A stretch of DNA of 64,000 nt from Nitrospinaceae bacterium. Lineage in GTDB: Bacteria > Nitrospinota_A > UBA7883 > JAJDBK01. A model generated the notes under the pieces. That model did not search any database and was not told where the DNA came from. It saw only the letters and a program-made list of their open reading frames with translations. The stretch lies in assembly GCA_029261405.1 (NCBI GenBank), contig JAJDBK010000011.1, forward strand, positions 1 to 64,000. The letters are read 5' to 3'. Position numbers and translations under genes: made by a program. The number at the start of each line of letters is the position of its first letter. Positions within the stretch are counted from its first letter, which is position 1. Positions 7,429 through 16,651 of the stretch are shown here, in pieces.

Positions 7429-8375
7429 TTATATGTTATCAACGACAGAAGCCCAGTCTTCCTCTGTCCAGCGCAACGAGCCAGTGTTAAACAGATAGCC
7501 TGATTCGTGTGAAAACTTTCCTATTCCAGCAAACTTGACATCGCCAGAAACATTGTTGGTAGCTTTTATTTGGTCAAGGTCCCCTTTTTTTCTCGGCCCC
7601 TTCCATGAAGTAATCGTATAGCGCTTCCTACCTTTTTTACCCTCATATGAGAGTTCGGAATAGCCCTCGTTTTTTCTTACAAAACCACATATATAGGCCG
7701 GTATCGGTTTATATGTGGGTAGGTTATGATAAAGGTCATCCGCTTGGTGTTCAGTCAACGAGCCAACCTCAACTCCTTTTTTCAGAACCTTGTCACGAAA
7801 GACACTGATGTGCTTAAAGAATGAAAACAAATGGTCCCTTCCGGCACCACTTTCACAAAAACATGAATATCGGAATGGTCGAATTGCTTACCGGGAATAT
7901 CAAGCCAAACCCCATTCCATTTCCCTGTCTTTATGCCAATCTTCATTCCGGGTGCCCTGAATTGCTCTGCCCCCTTTCTCACTTTATGAATATCTGAAGG
8001 TAAATATTCTGTTAGAGAGCCAACTTCATGTCCGAGTTCCGCGTCAATTTGATGCTTTTCTTTCAGAAACTTTACAAAGGCAATCTCTCCGAGGTACCCG
8101 CGTGTCATGTCAGCCCATGATTGTCCAAGGTCACGTTGTCTGCTACTTCCATAATCTGTGGCAGCAGTAGTGCCAAGTATTTTCAGAGCGTCGATACACA
8201 TTCGGGCGTATTCATCTTCATCAATGAATATACTATTTGGAATAAGTCGTGACTCAACCCAGTCACCGGCATTCATCTCTTCATTAATTTCACCGCCAAC
8301 CTCAGCCTTGCTTAAAATTTTCTCTGCTGTATCAAGGCTTACTGAAAGAAAATCAGAAACTTTCTTATTGAGCAT
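7429..8375 (-). pseudogene. Type II-like restriction endonuclease, split by a frameshift
   Basis: Two overlapping minus-strand frames (8375 to 7782 and about 7830 to 7429) read as one protein of about 315 residues broken near 7830-7838. The upstream frame is sensible to FVKVVPEG. The downstream frame continues DHLFSFFKHISVFRD if one G is restored to the GGG run. The N-terminal part has a PD-(D/E)xK-like arrangement (GYLGEIAFVKFL, then PSDI, then MKIGIKTGKW and DIHVFVKV). It lies two bases below the cytosine methyltransferase, as expected of a restriction partner. The lesion is either true inactivation or a one-base sequence error. The enzyme type and site are inferred. Confidence 0.7.
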
Positions 8376-8377
8376 GG

Positions 8378-9535
8378 CTATCTTGTTTCCTGAATATCCA
8401 CAGTATCTTCAAAAGGCAAGATACCTTGTGATAAAGTTCGCTCATCACACAAAGTAGCTTCTTTCATTGAATCGCTCGGCAAGACATATCCAAAATTCGG
8501 TTGCATGTTTGCGTAGGGAATGTCGGCGAATGTTTTGAGTATTGCGTTAAAAATGGCTTTTGCCCCTGAGACAGGAACTGACATTCCTATCTGTTTTCGC
8601 ACACTCTCTTTACTACCATGAAAAATATAGTCATCAGGAAAAGTTTGTAGCCGAGCGCGTTCCCTGTTCGTTAATGCCCTGTTTTCCTCCCAGTGGTATC
8701 CATGAGTTCCACCACCCCCGCTACCAGTCATAGTGTATGCCGGTTTGTCTGGATCAAGCCGTTTATATATTTGACTGAGCTTAGCCCCTTTTACATTTAG
8801 CTTAAGGTTTTCAGGGAGGTTTGCTGTCCATGCGTTTTGTCCTGGCTTTATATGTTTTAAACGCTCAATAACGGTGGCTGATTGTCTGGTTAGTTCATTG
8901 TTAGGAGCGTTAAAAGGAATTTCAGGACAATGAAGAGCCTCCCTGCAAGTTATCAGTTTTCCGGAGGGTTTAGGAACACGAAATATCTTATTCTCATCTT
9001 GCAAGATTCCGACGATAATAATTCTTTTTCGTATCTGTGGAACACTATATTCATTAAAGTTGTATGAATGAACAGTTAACAAGTATCCGGCGTTTGCAAG
9101 ATCCCTTAAAATTAATTTAAACGTTTTACCATCATTTGCGCTTGCAAGCCCCCCAACATTTTCAGCTAGAAACCATTTTGGCTTAAACGCATGAAGGACT
9201 GTGACACCATAGCTGTAGAGGGGGCCAAAAGTACCGTTTAAACCCCTTGATTCACCTACAATACTAAAATCGTTACAAGGGAAGCCGTAAGCAAAAGCGT
9301 CAATGGCACCAAGCTTCGGGATAACGAGATTCCTCACATCCTCACATATTACAGTTTCAGGAGCGGAAGGAGTAATATTATGACGATAGCTGTTACATGA
9401 GTCCCCGTCGTAATCAGTTGCCCAGACATGGTCAATTCCGAACGTTTCTCCTGACCGTGATTTAATAACTGCTAGTTGAGCTGCCAAACCTAAGCCGCCA
9501 GGACCACAAAACAACTCGCCTAACCTGAATTTCAC
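8378..9535 (-). CDS. DNA (cytosine-5-)-methyltransferase of a restriction-modification system
   Basis: 385 residues with the ordered m5C-methyltransferase motifs: LFCGPGGLGLA (SAM binding, about 8-18), GFPCNDFSIVG with catalytic C87, ENVGGL, QIRKRIIIVG, a target-recognition region, then ALTNRERARLQTFPDDY near 300-320. It methylates cytosine C5 in a site that cannot be read from sequence. It is immediately followed by the broken endonuclease gene. Its AT-rich composition differs from the flanking fab and rseP genes, suggesting horizontal acquisition. Confidence 0.93.
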   Translation of the reverse strand: MKFRLGELFCGPGGLGLAAQLAVIKSRSGETFGIDHVWATDYDGDSCNSYRHNITPSAPETVICEDVRNLVIPKLGAIDAFAYGFPCNDFSIVGESRGLNGTFGPLYSYGVTVLHAFKPKWFLAENVGGLASANDGKTFKLILRDLANAGYLLTVHSYNFNEYSVPQIRKRIIIVGILQDENKIFRVPKPSGKLITCREALHCPEIPFNAPNNELTRQSATVIERLKHIKPGQNAWTANLPENLKLNVKGAKLSQIYKRLDPDKPAYTMTGSGGGGTHGYHWEENRALTNRERARLQTFPDDYIFHGSKESVRKQIGMSVPVSGAKAIFNAILKTFADIPYANMQPNFGYVLPSDSMKEATLCDERTLSQGILPFEDTVDIQETR

Positions 9536-9563
9536 CAGCGTATCCTATTATTAAGGTTGATTT

Positions 9564-9644
9564 CTACTCACCCGCCGACCCGCCGCCTGAGCAGGATGCG
9601 GTCAGCAGGAAGGAAAAAACGACTACGACAGCCAGGTTCTTCAC
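9564..9644 (-). CDS. 26-residue lipoprotein-like peptide (or 5-prime remnant of a lipoprotein gene)
   Basis: In phase with rseP, nine bases after its stop, a GTG at 9644 opens a short frame encoding a lysine, a hydrophobic run (LAVVVVFSFLLT) and the lipobox LTASC, followed by SGGGSAGE and stop. It is a complete lipoprotein signal followed by almost no mature protein. It may be a true tiny lipoprotein like the entericidins, or the stub of a larger gene cut by the adjacent island. The Shine-Dalgarno is weak. Confidence 0.4.
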   Translation of the reverse strand: MKNLAVVVVFSFLLTASCSGGGSAGE

Positions 9645-9653
9645 AATTTTCGA

Positions 9654-10766
9654 TTACCCGTTCATCAGGCGCACAATATCGTTATAGAAAGCGAATACCA
9701 TAAGCGAGAGAAGGAGAACAACACCCACTTGTTGCGCTCGTTCCTGGAATTTTATGTTTACCGGTTTTCCAATAAGAGCTTCGATAGTGAAAAATACAAT
9801 ATGCCCCCCGTCGAGAACCGGGATCGGGAGAAAATTCAGTATGCCAAGGTTGACCGATATCAGCGCCAGGAAGAGTACCAGGTTGACAAAACCGTTCTCG
9901 GCGACCTTGCCGGCCATCTGCATAATGCCTATAGGTCCCGCTATCTGGTCGGAGGAGATATCCCGCATGATGAGCTTGGAGACGGACCATACCGTCATCT
10001 TGGTTATGTTCCATGTCCATGTTACGCCCCGCATAAACGCATCGCCGGGGGAGTAAGTGACGATTACTTCGCGTGGGCTGATGCCTACTTGTCCTATTCT
10101 GATGGTCTTGCCTTCTATGGTTTTGGCTTCACGGGTGGCCGGCAATACCTTTATATTCGCTCGATCTCCAGACTCCCTCAGCACTTCCAGGGAAATCTCC
10201 TTGCCACCATTTTCCCTGATCTTGAGAACGATATCCTCCCACTTCTCCATCTTTTGGCTGTCGATAAAATCGATCCTGTCACCCGCGAGAAGCCCGGCTT
10301 CAGAGGCGGGTGAGTCGTCAAAAACCTTGTCGATAACCCTGGAACCTTCCGGGAGGCCGATCATGGCGGCGCCCATGACAAGAAATATGGCAAGCATGAT
10401 GTTAAACAATGGCCCGGCGGCCACAATAGCCAGCCTTTTGGAGACCGCCTGATTCAGGAAGGATTCCGGGTCGTCCGTGGCGTCCTCCGAGTCGTCGCCG
10501 TAAAACTTGACGTAACCACCAAGGGGTATCCAGGAGAGCATGTAATTGGTATCGCCCCACTGTTTACTGAATATTCGCGGGCCGAATCCGATGGAGAATT
10601 TTTCCACCCTGATGCCGGTCGCCCTGGCAACGATAAAGTGTCCGAATTCGTGGACCAGAATCAGCAGTCCGAGAGCCGCCACAGCCGAAGCTCCGAATGT
10701 GAACCATCCGTATACACGCTCAAAGGAGATTACGTCGAGTACGGAAACAAATGCAATTACGTTCAT
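9654..10766 (-). CDS. rseP: RseP-family site-2 intramembrane zinc metalloprotease
   Basis: 370 residues. The zinc-binding HEFGH is at 39-43 within the first membrane helix. One PDZ domain lies at about 125-195 (SPASEAGLLAGDRI), and the second active-site motif NFLPIPVLDGGH is near 315. In the family this protease cleaves anti-sigma factors and signal-peptide remnants in the inner membrane. It is the last full gene of the envelope run below lolA, rather than next to dxr/cdsA where it is often found. Confidence 0.93.
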   Translation of the reverse strand: MNVIAFVSVLDVISFERVYGWFTFGASAVAALGLLILVHEFGHFIVARATGIRVEKFSIGFGPRIFSKQWGDTNYMLSWIPLGGYVKFYGDDSEDATDDPESFLNQAVSKRLAIVAAGPLFNIMLAIFLVMGAAMIGLPEGSRVIDKVFDDSPASEAGLLAGDRIDFIDSQKMEKWEDIVLKIRENGGKEISLEVLRESGDRANIKVLPATREAKTIEGKTIRIGQVGISPREVIVTYSPGDAFMRGVTWTWNITKMTVWSVSKLIMRDISSDQIAGPIGIMQMAGKVAENGFVNLVLFLALISVNLGILNFLPIPVLDGGHIVFFTIEALIGKPVNIKFQERAQQVGVVLLLSLMVFAFYNDIVRLMNG

Positions 10767-10824
10767 ATTGAGAATATCCTCACCAAATTACTTGAATTAT
10801 TTTACGGTCTTCGTCGTTTACAGG

Positions 10825-11493
10825 TCAGGTCCCGGGAGTTTTACGCACGGTCACCCCTTCGGTCCTTGTAAAAGCGAAAACAGAGTCGTCAAGATCGACG
10901 TTCCGTTCTATATTGTTAAAATCTATACGGTTTTTGTTCCCGATATAATCGACAGTCACCAGACTTAAAATAACATGATCTGAGGCGTTAACGGTAAGAA
11001 GCATCGCCTTGACACCGGCTTGAGGCTCCTTGGGGACCAGTTTTAACCGGACACGGTTCAGGCTTTTATCGCTTTCCGGGACCAGTTTTACATCAAAAAT
11101 TGTGGTCATAAGCTTCTTGCCGGTCAGGAACAGGGCAAAAGCGTTTCGTTCGAGGTACCGGGCCAGTTCATCGAAATAGACAACATTTTCCGAAGGTTCG
11201 TATAACCACAAACGTTTCCCGTCCGCCAGCGTATATTTTCCTGTCGGTTCGTCATAGCTCCACAACATCATGGAGGGTTTTTTTACAAATAGCCGACCAG
11301 TATGAACCGCTGTCTGACCAAAACCTTTCGACTCGAACGACTGGGTAAATCGTGCGGTCATGGTGGTCATGTTCTGAAAAACCCGCTCGATATCCTGAAT
11401 AAGGGGTTCGCTGGATGTTTCACAATAGCCCCTCCCCGGAAGGAGTGTCATGGTTATCAGAAAAGCGCCCGCCAGAAGCGTGAAAAATCTCAT
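10825..11493 (-). CDS. lolA: Outer-membrane lipoprotein carrier protein LolA
   Basis: Periplasmic chaperone that ferries lipoproteins from LolCDE to the outer membrane. 222 residues with a signal peptide (residues 1-25, cleavage after GYC-like small residues). The LolA core includes MTARFTQSFESKGFGQ, GRLFVKKPSMMLWSYDEP and LWLYEPSENVVYFDEL. It overlaps the purN stop by four bases (ATGA), so it is translationally coupled. It sits with rseP and the LpxC fusion in an envelope-biogenesis operon. Confidence 0.93.
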   Translation of the reverse strand: MRFFTLLAGAFLITMTLLPGRGYCETSSEPLIQDIERVFQNMTTMTARFTQSFESKGFGQTAVHTGRLFVKKPSMMLWSYDEPTGKYTLADGKRLWLYEPSENVVYFDELARYLERNAFALFLTGKKLMTTIFDVKLVPESDKSLNRVRLKLVPKEPQAGVKAMLLTVNASDHVILSLVTVDYIGNKNRIDFNNIERNVDLDDSVFAFTRTEGVTVRKTPGT

Positions 11494-12104
11494 GGTTTTG
11501 TTCTCGCCCCCGGAACCTGGACAGCGCCGGTCGCTATGAGTCGCACCGCTTCAGGATAGATGCGATGCTCCTGTTCAAGGATACGCAGGCTTAACGAATC
11601 TGCGGAATCGTCGGCCAGTACCGGAACAGCCGATTGAATTATCACCTTCCCGGTATCGACCCCTTCGTCAACAAAATGAACGGTGCATCCCGATATCTTC
11701 ACCCCGTAATCGAGGGCCTGTTGTTGAGCGTCCAGGCCGGGGAAAGAGGGGAGGAGCGCCGGGTGGATATTGATAACGTTTCCGTCGAAACGATCCAGAA
11801 AAGACTTACCCAGAATTCTCATATATCCGGCGAGACATACAAGGCCGGTCTCCTCCGGTTTAACGGCGTCGGCGAGAGCGTAGTCGTACTCCGCTCGTGA
11901 GCCAAACCTTTTTCGTTCGACAATATGGTGTTCAATCCCGGCTTTTTTCGCCTTTTCGATGGCTTTGGCGTCCCGGTTATCTGTAACGAGCCGAACGATT
12001 CGGAAGGGAGTCTCTTTTTTTTCCTGAGCGTCGATTAACGCCTGAAAATTGCTACCTCTGCCGGAGGCAATTACAACGACGTTCAGTTTTTCCTGATACT
12101 GCAT
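11490..12104 (-). CDS. purN: Phosphoribosylglycinamide formyltransferase
   Basis: Third step of purine synthesis: formyl transfer from 10-formyl-THF to GAR. 204 residues. Substrate-binding GRGSNFQALI lies near the N-terminus, the catalytic Asn and His are in NIHPALLPSFPG, and the Asp is in HFVDEGVDTG. The gene is metabolically out of place in the envelope operon between lpxC and lolA, but the tight spacing (12 bp above, four-base overlap below) shows co-transcription. Confidence 0.96.
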   Translation of the reverse strand: MQYQEKLNVVVIASGRGSNFQALIDAQEKKETPFRIVRLVTDNRDAKAIEKAKKAGIEHHIVERKRFGSRAEYDYALADAVKPEETGLVCLAGYMRILGKSFLDRFDGNVINIHPALLPSFPGLDAQQQALDYGVKISGCTVHFVDEGVDTGKVIIQSAVPVLADDSADSLSLRILEQEHRIYPEAVRLIATGAVQVPGARTKP

Positions 12105-12116
12105 CTGTCCCGGATT

Positions 12117-14216
12117 TTAGCGGGAAGCCACCTTCTGTCTGCCGATGGTTTCGGGGTTGTCTTTCGGCGCCACAAGAGTTTCGTGGATTTTTTTTGTAAG
12201 AGCGATGTTTTGTGTGTGACCGCTTCTTACCGCCGTAAATTTGCCTTTAATCGGGCGACCGAGCAGGTAGAGGTCACCTATCAGGTCAAGAATTTTGTGC
12301 CGGGCAGGTTCGTTCGGAAACCGTAGCGGCGTGTTGACGATTCTTTCATCGTCGATCAGGACCACGTTGGAGAGCTTTCCACCCGCAGCCAATCCGGCTT
12401 CATTTAGGGCCTGAATATCTTTTACGAAACCAAACGTCCTGGCGGGAGCTATCGTCTCCTTATAGTATTCGGGAGTCGCGTGATTATATTGGCACTCCTG
12501 TTTGCCGATCGGTTGCGGGTACTCCAGGAAATAGTGGATGGAAAAACTGTCGCACGGCTCCACCGTAAGGCTGGGTCCGTTTACCGGGTCTCCTACCATG
12601 ATCGGTTTGTCGATGATAATCGGATCGACATAATCGGCCTGCTCCTCTACCCCGGAGTCTTCGATAAGATCACAGAAGTCGAGAGCCGATCCGTCCATGA
12701 TCGGGGCTTCGTCGCCGATTTTGATGAGCAGGTTCGTTATCGAATAGCTATGGAGAGCCGACATTATATGTTCGATGGTCTTTATGGTGACGGCGCCGTC
12801 GGAGAGGGTTGTGGCGTAGTCTGTGGAGTTGACATGCTCCAGACTTGCGCTGATGCGAGCGCCGGTGCTGATATCACCAAAAACTATCCCCGATCCGGGA
12901 GGGAGAGGGGAGAGGATGAGGCCTGTTTTAATCCCGGAATGAAGCCCGTGCCCGCACAACACAACTGAAGTTTTTAAAGTGCGTTGTTTAATGCCGCTTG
13001 TCCCGGAGCCACTCCTGTTGTCGATAAGGGTCAACTGCGTTTTTGAGGCGCCGGTTTTCTCTTTTTTCCTGTAGCCTTTCCTCTTCTCGTCCTTACGCTG
13101 TGTGGGTATACCATCCCTTGTAAGGACCGGACCGGAACACGAGTGTACCGCCCGATCGAGAGTCTCCTTTAGCTCGGTCAGGTTATCGGGCCAATCCATT
13201 TTCGTAAGGGCTTTCATGGCGTCCCGACTCACATAATCGATTCGTTTATTATATTGTTCCGCCATTTCTTCCACGAAATGGTTTACATACTCGGGAATAT
13301 CCTTTCTCCTCTCCCGCAGAGGGGTTATCGGGATCAGGTCAGGTCCAAAAACCTCCAGTAACGATGTCGCTCCGGTTTCCATAAAATCGGGACCAGCTGA
13401 CGCGATGATTCTTACGTCAGCCTCCAGGTTTTCATTGTTCGCAAGATCGGAGCTGTCTCCACGTTTCAGAAGTTCGGTCAGCCTTTCGGCTCTCTTGGTG
13501 TCCAGTTTATCTATACGGTCAAAAAACAGGGAGCCACCATCGGCCAATTCGAACCGTGAAGGTTTATCCCCTTCGCCGCCGCACAGGATGGCGTCGAAAT
13601 TTTTCGAGGTTATCTCGGCGCAGGAAACCTCAATGAACGGGCTGTTGCGCCGTTCTGACATGGAGTGAATCGCCCTGGCGGCAAGTTTTTTACCGAGGCC
13701 ATGTTCACCCGTGATAAGGACAGGTCTGTCGCTGTCGGAGGCTTCAAGAATCAGTCTGCGCGCGCTGGCCGCTGAGCTTGACGAACCGATGAGTCGTCGT
13801 GATATCAGACCTTCCGGTGTCATCGATTCTCTGTTGTTGATTCTGTTCTTTCTGTTCCTGAGAGCCTTGGATACGGTCTTGAGAAGAGAATCGATGGAGA
13901 GCGGTTTTTCTATGAAATCAAAAGCGCCGAACTTGGTAGCTTTGACAGCGGTATCGATGGAGCCGTGGCCGCTCATCATGACAACCTCGGTATCCGGGGC
14001 GACGTTTTTTAAGATCTTGAGAGTCTGAATACCGTCGATTCCGGGAATCCAGATGTCGAGAAGCACCAGGTCGGGGGTTTCGGAATGGATCATTCTCAAC
14101 GCCGACTCACCATCGGATGCGGCCTGCACATTGTACCCCTCGTCTGACAGGATACCGACCAGTGCGGACCTGATATTCTCCTCGTCGTCAACTACGAGGA
14201 TTCTCCCCTTTTTCAT
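12117..14216 (-). CDS. lpxC: NtrX-like response regulator with degenerate AAA+ domain fused to LpxC deacetylase
   Basis: 699 residues in one uninterrupted frame. Residues 1-120 are a receiver domain with phospho-acceptor D54 (LLDIWIPGIDG). Residues 140-360 resemble the sigma-54 activator AAA+ domain. Walker A is kept (GEHGLGKK, 170-177), the GAFTGA loop is absent, and the Walker B glutamate is replaced by Arg (LFFDRI, R234). The DNA-binding domain is missing; instead, after a basic linker, a full UDP-3-O-acyl-GlcNAc deacetylase runs from about 409 (IKQRTLK) to the end. LpxC catalytic residues are present: E482, zinc ligands H483, H640 and D644, and H667. LpxC makes the committed step of lipid A synthesis. 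An ATT codon at 12992 lies exactly at the LpxC start. The upstream kinase is NtrY-like. Confidence 0.93.
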   Translation of the reverse strand: MKKGRILVVDDEENIRSALVGILSDEGYNVQAASDGESALRMIHSETPDLVLLDIWIPGIDGIQTLKILKNVAPDTEVVMMSGHGSIDTAVKATKFGAFDFIEKPLSIDSLLKTVSKALRNRKNRINNRESMTPEGLISRRLIGSSSSAASARRLILEASDSDRPVLITGEHGLGKKLAARAIHSMSERRNSPFIEVSCAEITSKNFDAILCGGEGDKPSRFELADGGSLFFDRIDKLDTKRAERLTELLKRGDSSDLANNENLEADVRIIASAGPDFMETGATSLLEVFGPDLIPITPLRERRKDIPEYVNHFVEEMAEQYNKRIDYVSRDAMKALTKMDWPDNLTELKETLDRAVHSCSGPVLTRDGIPTQRKDEKRKGYRKKEKTGASKTQLTLIDNRSGSGTSGIKQRTLKTSVVLCGHGLHSGIKTGLILSPLPPGSGIVFGDISTGARISASLEHVNSTDYATTLSDGAVTIKTIEHIMSALHSYSITNLLIKIGDEAPIMDGSALDFCDLIEDSGVEEQADYVDPIIIDKPIMVGDPVNGPSLTVEPCDSFSIHYFLEYPQPIGKQECQYNHATPEYYKETIAPARTFGFVKDIQALNEAGLAAGGKLSNVVLIDDERIVNTPLRFPNEPARHKILDLIGDLYLLGRPIKGKFTAVRSGHTQNIALTKKIHETLVAPKDNPETIGRQKVASR

Positions 14217-14300
14217 GAGCGTTGCGATAAGAGTGTAAACCTCGAAATAAGTTAAAAGCAGTAATTGCTACCAGCGCAGTCTGGACTGTTGATTATACCA

Positions 14301-16556
14301 CTATTCCGCAGGCAGTTCGATTGTAAAGACCGTTCCTTTGGGCTGGGCTTTGCCGACCCGTATCTTTCCGCCATGGTCCTCCACTATCCGGCTGACGATG
14401 GCAAGCCCCAGTCCAAAACCTTTCGGTTTGGTGGAGAAATAGGGACGAAACAACTGTCGTTTTACAGATTCGGTCATGCCTTGCCCTGTGTCCGCGACTT
14501 CGATGACGATACTCTTTCCATTCTTCTGTCTGCCGGTGCGTATCGATATCTCCCCCCCACCGTTGATAGCGTCGATAGCGTTTTCGACCAGGTTGATAAA
14601 AACCCTCTTTATCTGTTCCGTATCGATATTCACAAGCTTGATGGACGGATCGAGTTTTGTGGTGAACTTTACTCCGGGCCGGGTGTGCTCGTAGAGCTTT
14701 ACCGTCTCTTCGATTATGGCGTGTAACATCGAAGGCTCCTGCGCCAGGTCGAGCAGTTTCACGTCGGAGAGTCTGGCTTCCGATGGATGGGCGTCAGAGA
14801 GCCTGGCGAGTCTGGAGAACCGTTCCACCAATGCTTTTAACTGGTCAACCTCCTGACTGATCGATACTGTGGCGTTGTTGAATACCTGGGGGAAATCGGG
14901 GGCGCCCTGCTCGAATTTGCGCCTTAATCGCTGTACGTTAAGCTGAATCGGTGTAAGCGGGTTTTTTATCTCGTGGGCTACGACCCTCGACATTTCACGC
15001 CACGCAAGCCCTCTCTGGGCCGCCAGTATCTCGGTCAGATCGTCAAAAACCAGGACCGCGCCCAGATAGTTGTTCTCCTGATCGCGCAGGACCGATACCG
15101 ACACCCTGAAAGTCCGGCGCACATCGTTGAGCGGAATCTCCAGCTCCCTCGTGATGCTGTCGCCACCCATCAGGTCCATTTCCCGCATCATCTGGCGGAT
15201 AGGGGAGGAGATGGGGGGAGCGAATACTTTCTTGTAGTTGGCGCCTTTGGCGCTCCGGGCCTCCACTCCGAGCATGGTAGCGGCCGCCCCGTTGATGGTG
15301 TTGACGGCGCCCCCCTTGTCGATGGAGATAACACCTCCGGCGGCGGTATCGAGCACCGCTTCCATATATTGTCCCCGGTGGTAGAGCTGAACGTTCGATT
15401 CGCTCAGGTTGATGTTCGCTTTCTCCAGCTTTTCACTAGATACCTTAAGGTCATGGGTCATCCTGTTGAACGCCACTACCAACTGACCGACCTCATCGTT
15501 CTGGATCGGCACGTCTATCACCACGTCGAGCCTTCCGGCCGCCACGGCTTCGGTGGCGTTTAAGATCCTTTTTAGCGGAACAGTTATACCCTTGGCCAGG
15601 TAAAACGCAATCCATATGGCGGAGAAAATAATGACGAGGGCCACCAGCGCCAACGTCACCTGATATGAGGCTTTGATGATCTCCTTTTTGATGGTCAACT
15701 GGTTGAAACTTTCGTAAGCGCGACCGATGGAGGTGACCTTGTCTACATACTTTCGTGACACCTCGTTTGCCACCACGACAACCCCTTTTAACTGATCGTC
15801 ACCGCCGTCACGCAAAGAGGCCACCGATACGGCCATGTTGACACCGGCATGGTCGTCCACACTCGTAACAACCTCGCCCAAAGCGACCTTGGCCATAACA
15901 TCGTTTCGTTCCGAGAGTTTGAACGTGAGGGCGCCATCTTTTCCACCGGCCATAACCACAAGTTCATATTCGGCGTTGTAGACCTGGATCAGATCGACAC
16001 TATACTCTTTTTGTTTCTGCTTAACGAGACGGTCCAGGCTCGGTCTGGCGCCATTTCCAATAAGGTTCCGCTGTTTTATGAGGGAGGAGAGGTATATGGC
16101 GTTTGACTCGACCCGTTTTTTCGATTCCTTATAAAGACCTTCGGCCACCTCCAACGATTCGTGCAACGTTCGTTCGATCCGTTTGTTCAGCCATTTATCG
16201 ACGGTGTCGGAAATAAGCTCCGTGGCTACAGCGAACATCATGGAGGCCGGAATCAGGGTCATGGCCAGAAATGCGACGACGAGTCTTGTCTGGAACCGCG
16301 CTCCGGTGACCTGACCCCGCCGCTCGAAATATAGTTTTACGAGGTTGCGTAGCACCAGCAAAACCATGACAACGAGCAGGAGGACGTTCAGGTTAAGAAC
16401 CAGGGCGACGGCTATGTCGTTGGAAATAGGAGCGTCCAGGCTCGAATCCTGCAAAACGATCGACCCGACCGTCATCAGAATAAAGAGGAGCGTAAGAGCG
16501 ATTACGAGATTACGGGTATTTCTTTTTCGACGAACCAGTAGCTCGTTCAACTCCAA
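14301..16556 (-). CDS. ntrY: NtrY-type membrane sensor histidine kinase
   Basis: 751 residues. Three membrane helices lie in the first 110 residues (about 16-34, 47-70 and 87-108). An extracytoplasmic sensor domain covers about 110-290, with a fourth helix at 300-320. It continues with HAMP (320-372), PAS (about 395-505), HisKA with H528 in VVAHEIKNPLTPIQ, and HATPase with NLVENAIDAI, DTGQGM and GFGLGLAIVSRIVEDHGG. This is the NtrY architecture. The cognate regulator is the receiver-AAA-LpxC fusion 84 bp downstream, so the likely phosphotransfer target is a lipid A enzyme fusion, not a standard transcription factor. Confidence 0.93.
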   Translation of the reverse strand: MELNELLVRRKRNTRNLVIALTLLFILMTVGSIVLQDSSLDAPISNDIAVALVLNLNVLLLVVMVLLVLRNLVKLYFERRGQVTGARFQTRLVVAFLAMTLIPASMMFAVATELISDTVDKWLNKRIERTLHESLEVAEGLYKESKKRVESNAIYLSSLIKQRNLIGNGARPSLDRLVKQKQKEYSVDLIQVYNAEYELVVMAGGKDGALTFKLSERNDVMAKVALGEVVTSVDDHAGVNMAVSVASLRDGGDDQLKGVVVVANEVSRKYVDKVTSIGRAYESFNQLTIKKEIIKASYQVTLALVALVIIFSAIWIAFYLAKGITVPLKRILNATEAVAAGRLDVVIDVPIQNDEVGQLVVAFNRMTHDLKVSSEKLEKANINLSESNVQLYHRGQYMEAVLDTAAGGVISIDKGGAVNTINGAAATMLGVEARSAKGANYKKVFAPPISSPIRQMMREMDLMGGDSITRELEIPLNDVRRTFRVSVSVLRDQENNYLGAVLVFDDLTEILAAQRGLAWREMSRVVAHEIKNPLTPIQLNVQRLRRKFEQGAPDFPQVFNNATVSISQEVDQLKALVERFSRLARLSDAHPSEARLSDVKLLDLAQEPSMLHAIIEETVKLYEHTRPGVKFTTKLDPSIKLVNIDTEQIKRVFINLVENAIDAINGGGEISIRTGRQKNGKSIVIEVADTGQGMTESVKRQLFRPYFSTKPKGFGLGLAIVSRIVEDHGGKIRVGKAQPKGTVFTIELPAE

Positions 16557-16651
16557 TTCCGGGTTGGCGCCAGGATTTAGTGACCACCGGAGAAATTTTG
16601 AGGTGTTTCTGAAAAGGTTAGTTATCCCATTGCAGGAGTCCTACTGGAAAA

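Noticed and set aside
7429-7830. The second endonuclease frame as an independent gene
   Set aside because: It begins mid-domain at a TTG, has no ribosome-binding site and continues the upstream protein after a one-base correction.
12117-14216. Reading the regulator and LpxC as two genes merged by an assembly fault
   Set aside because: The frame runs without stop through a plausible basic linker and both halves are complete; a join error would rarely preserve frame and linker. It remains the first thing to check.
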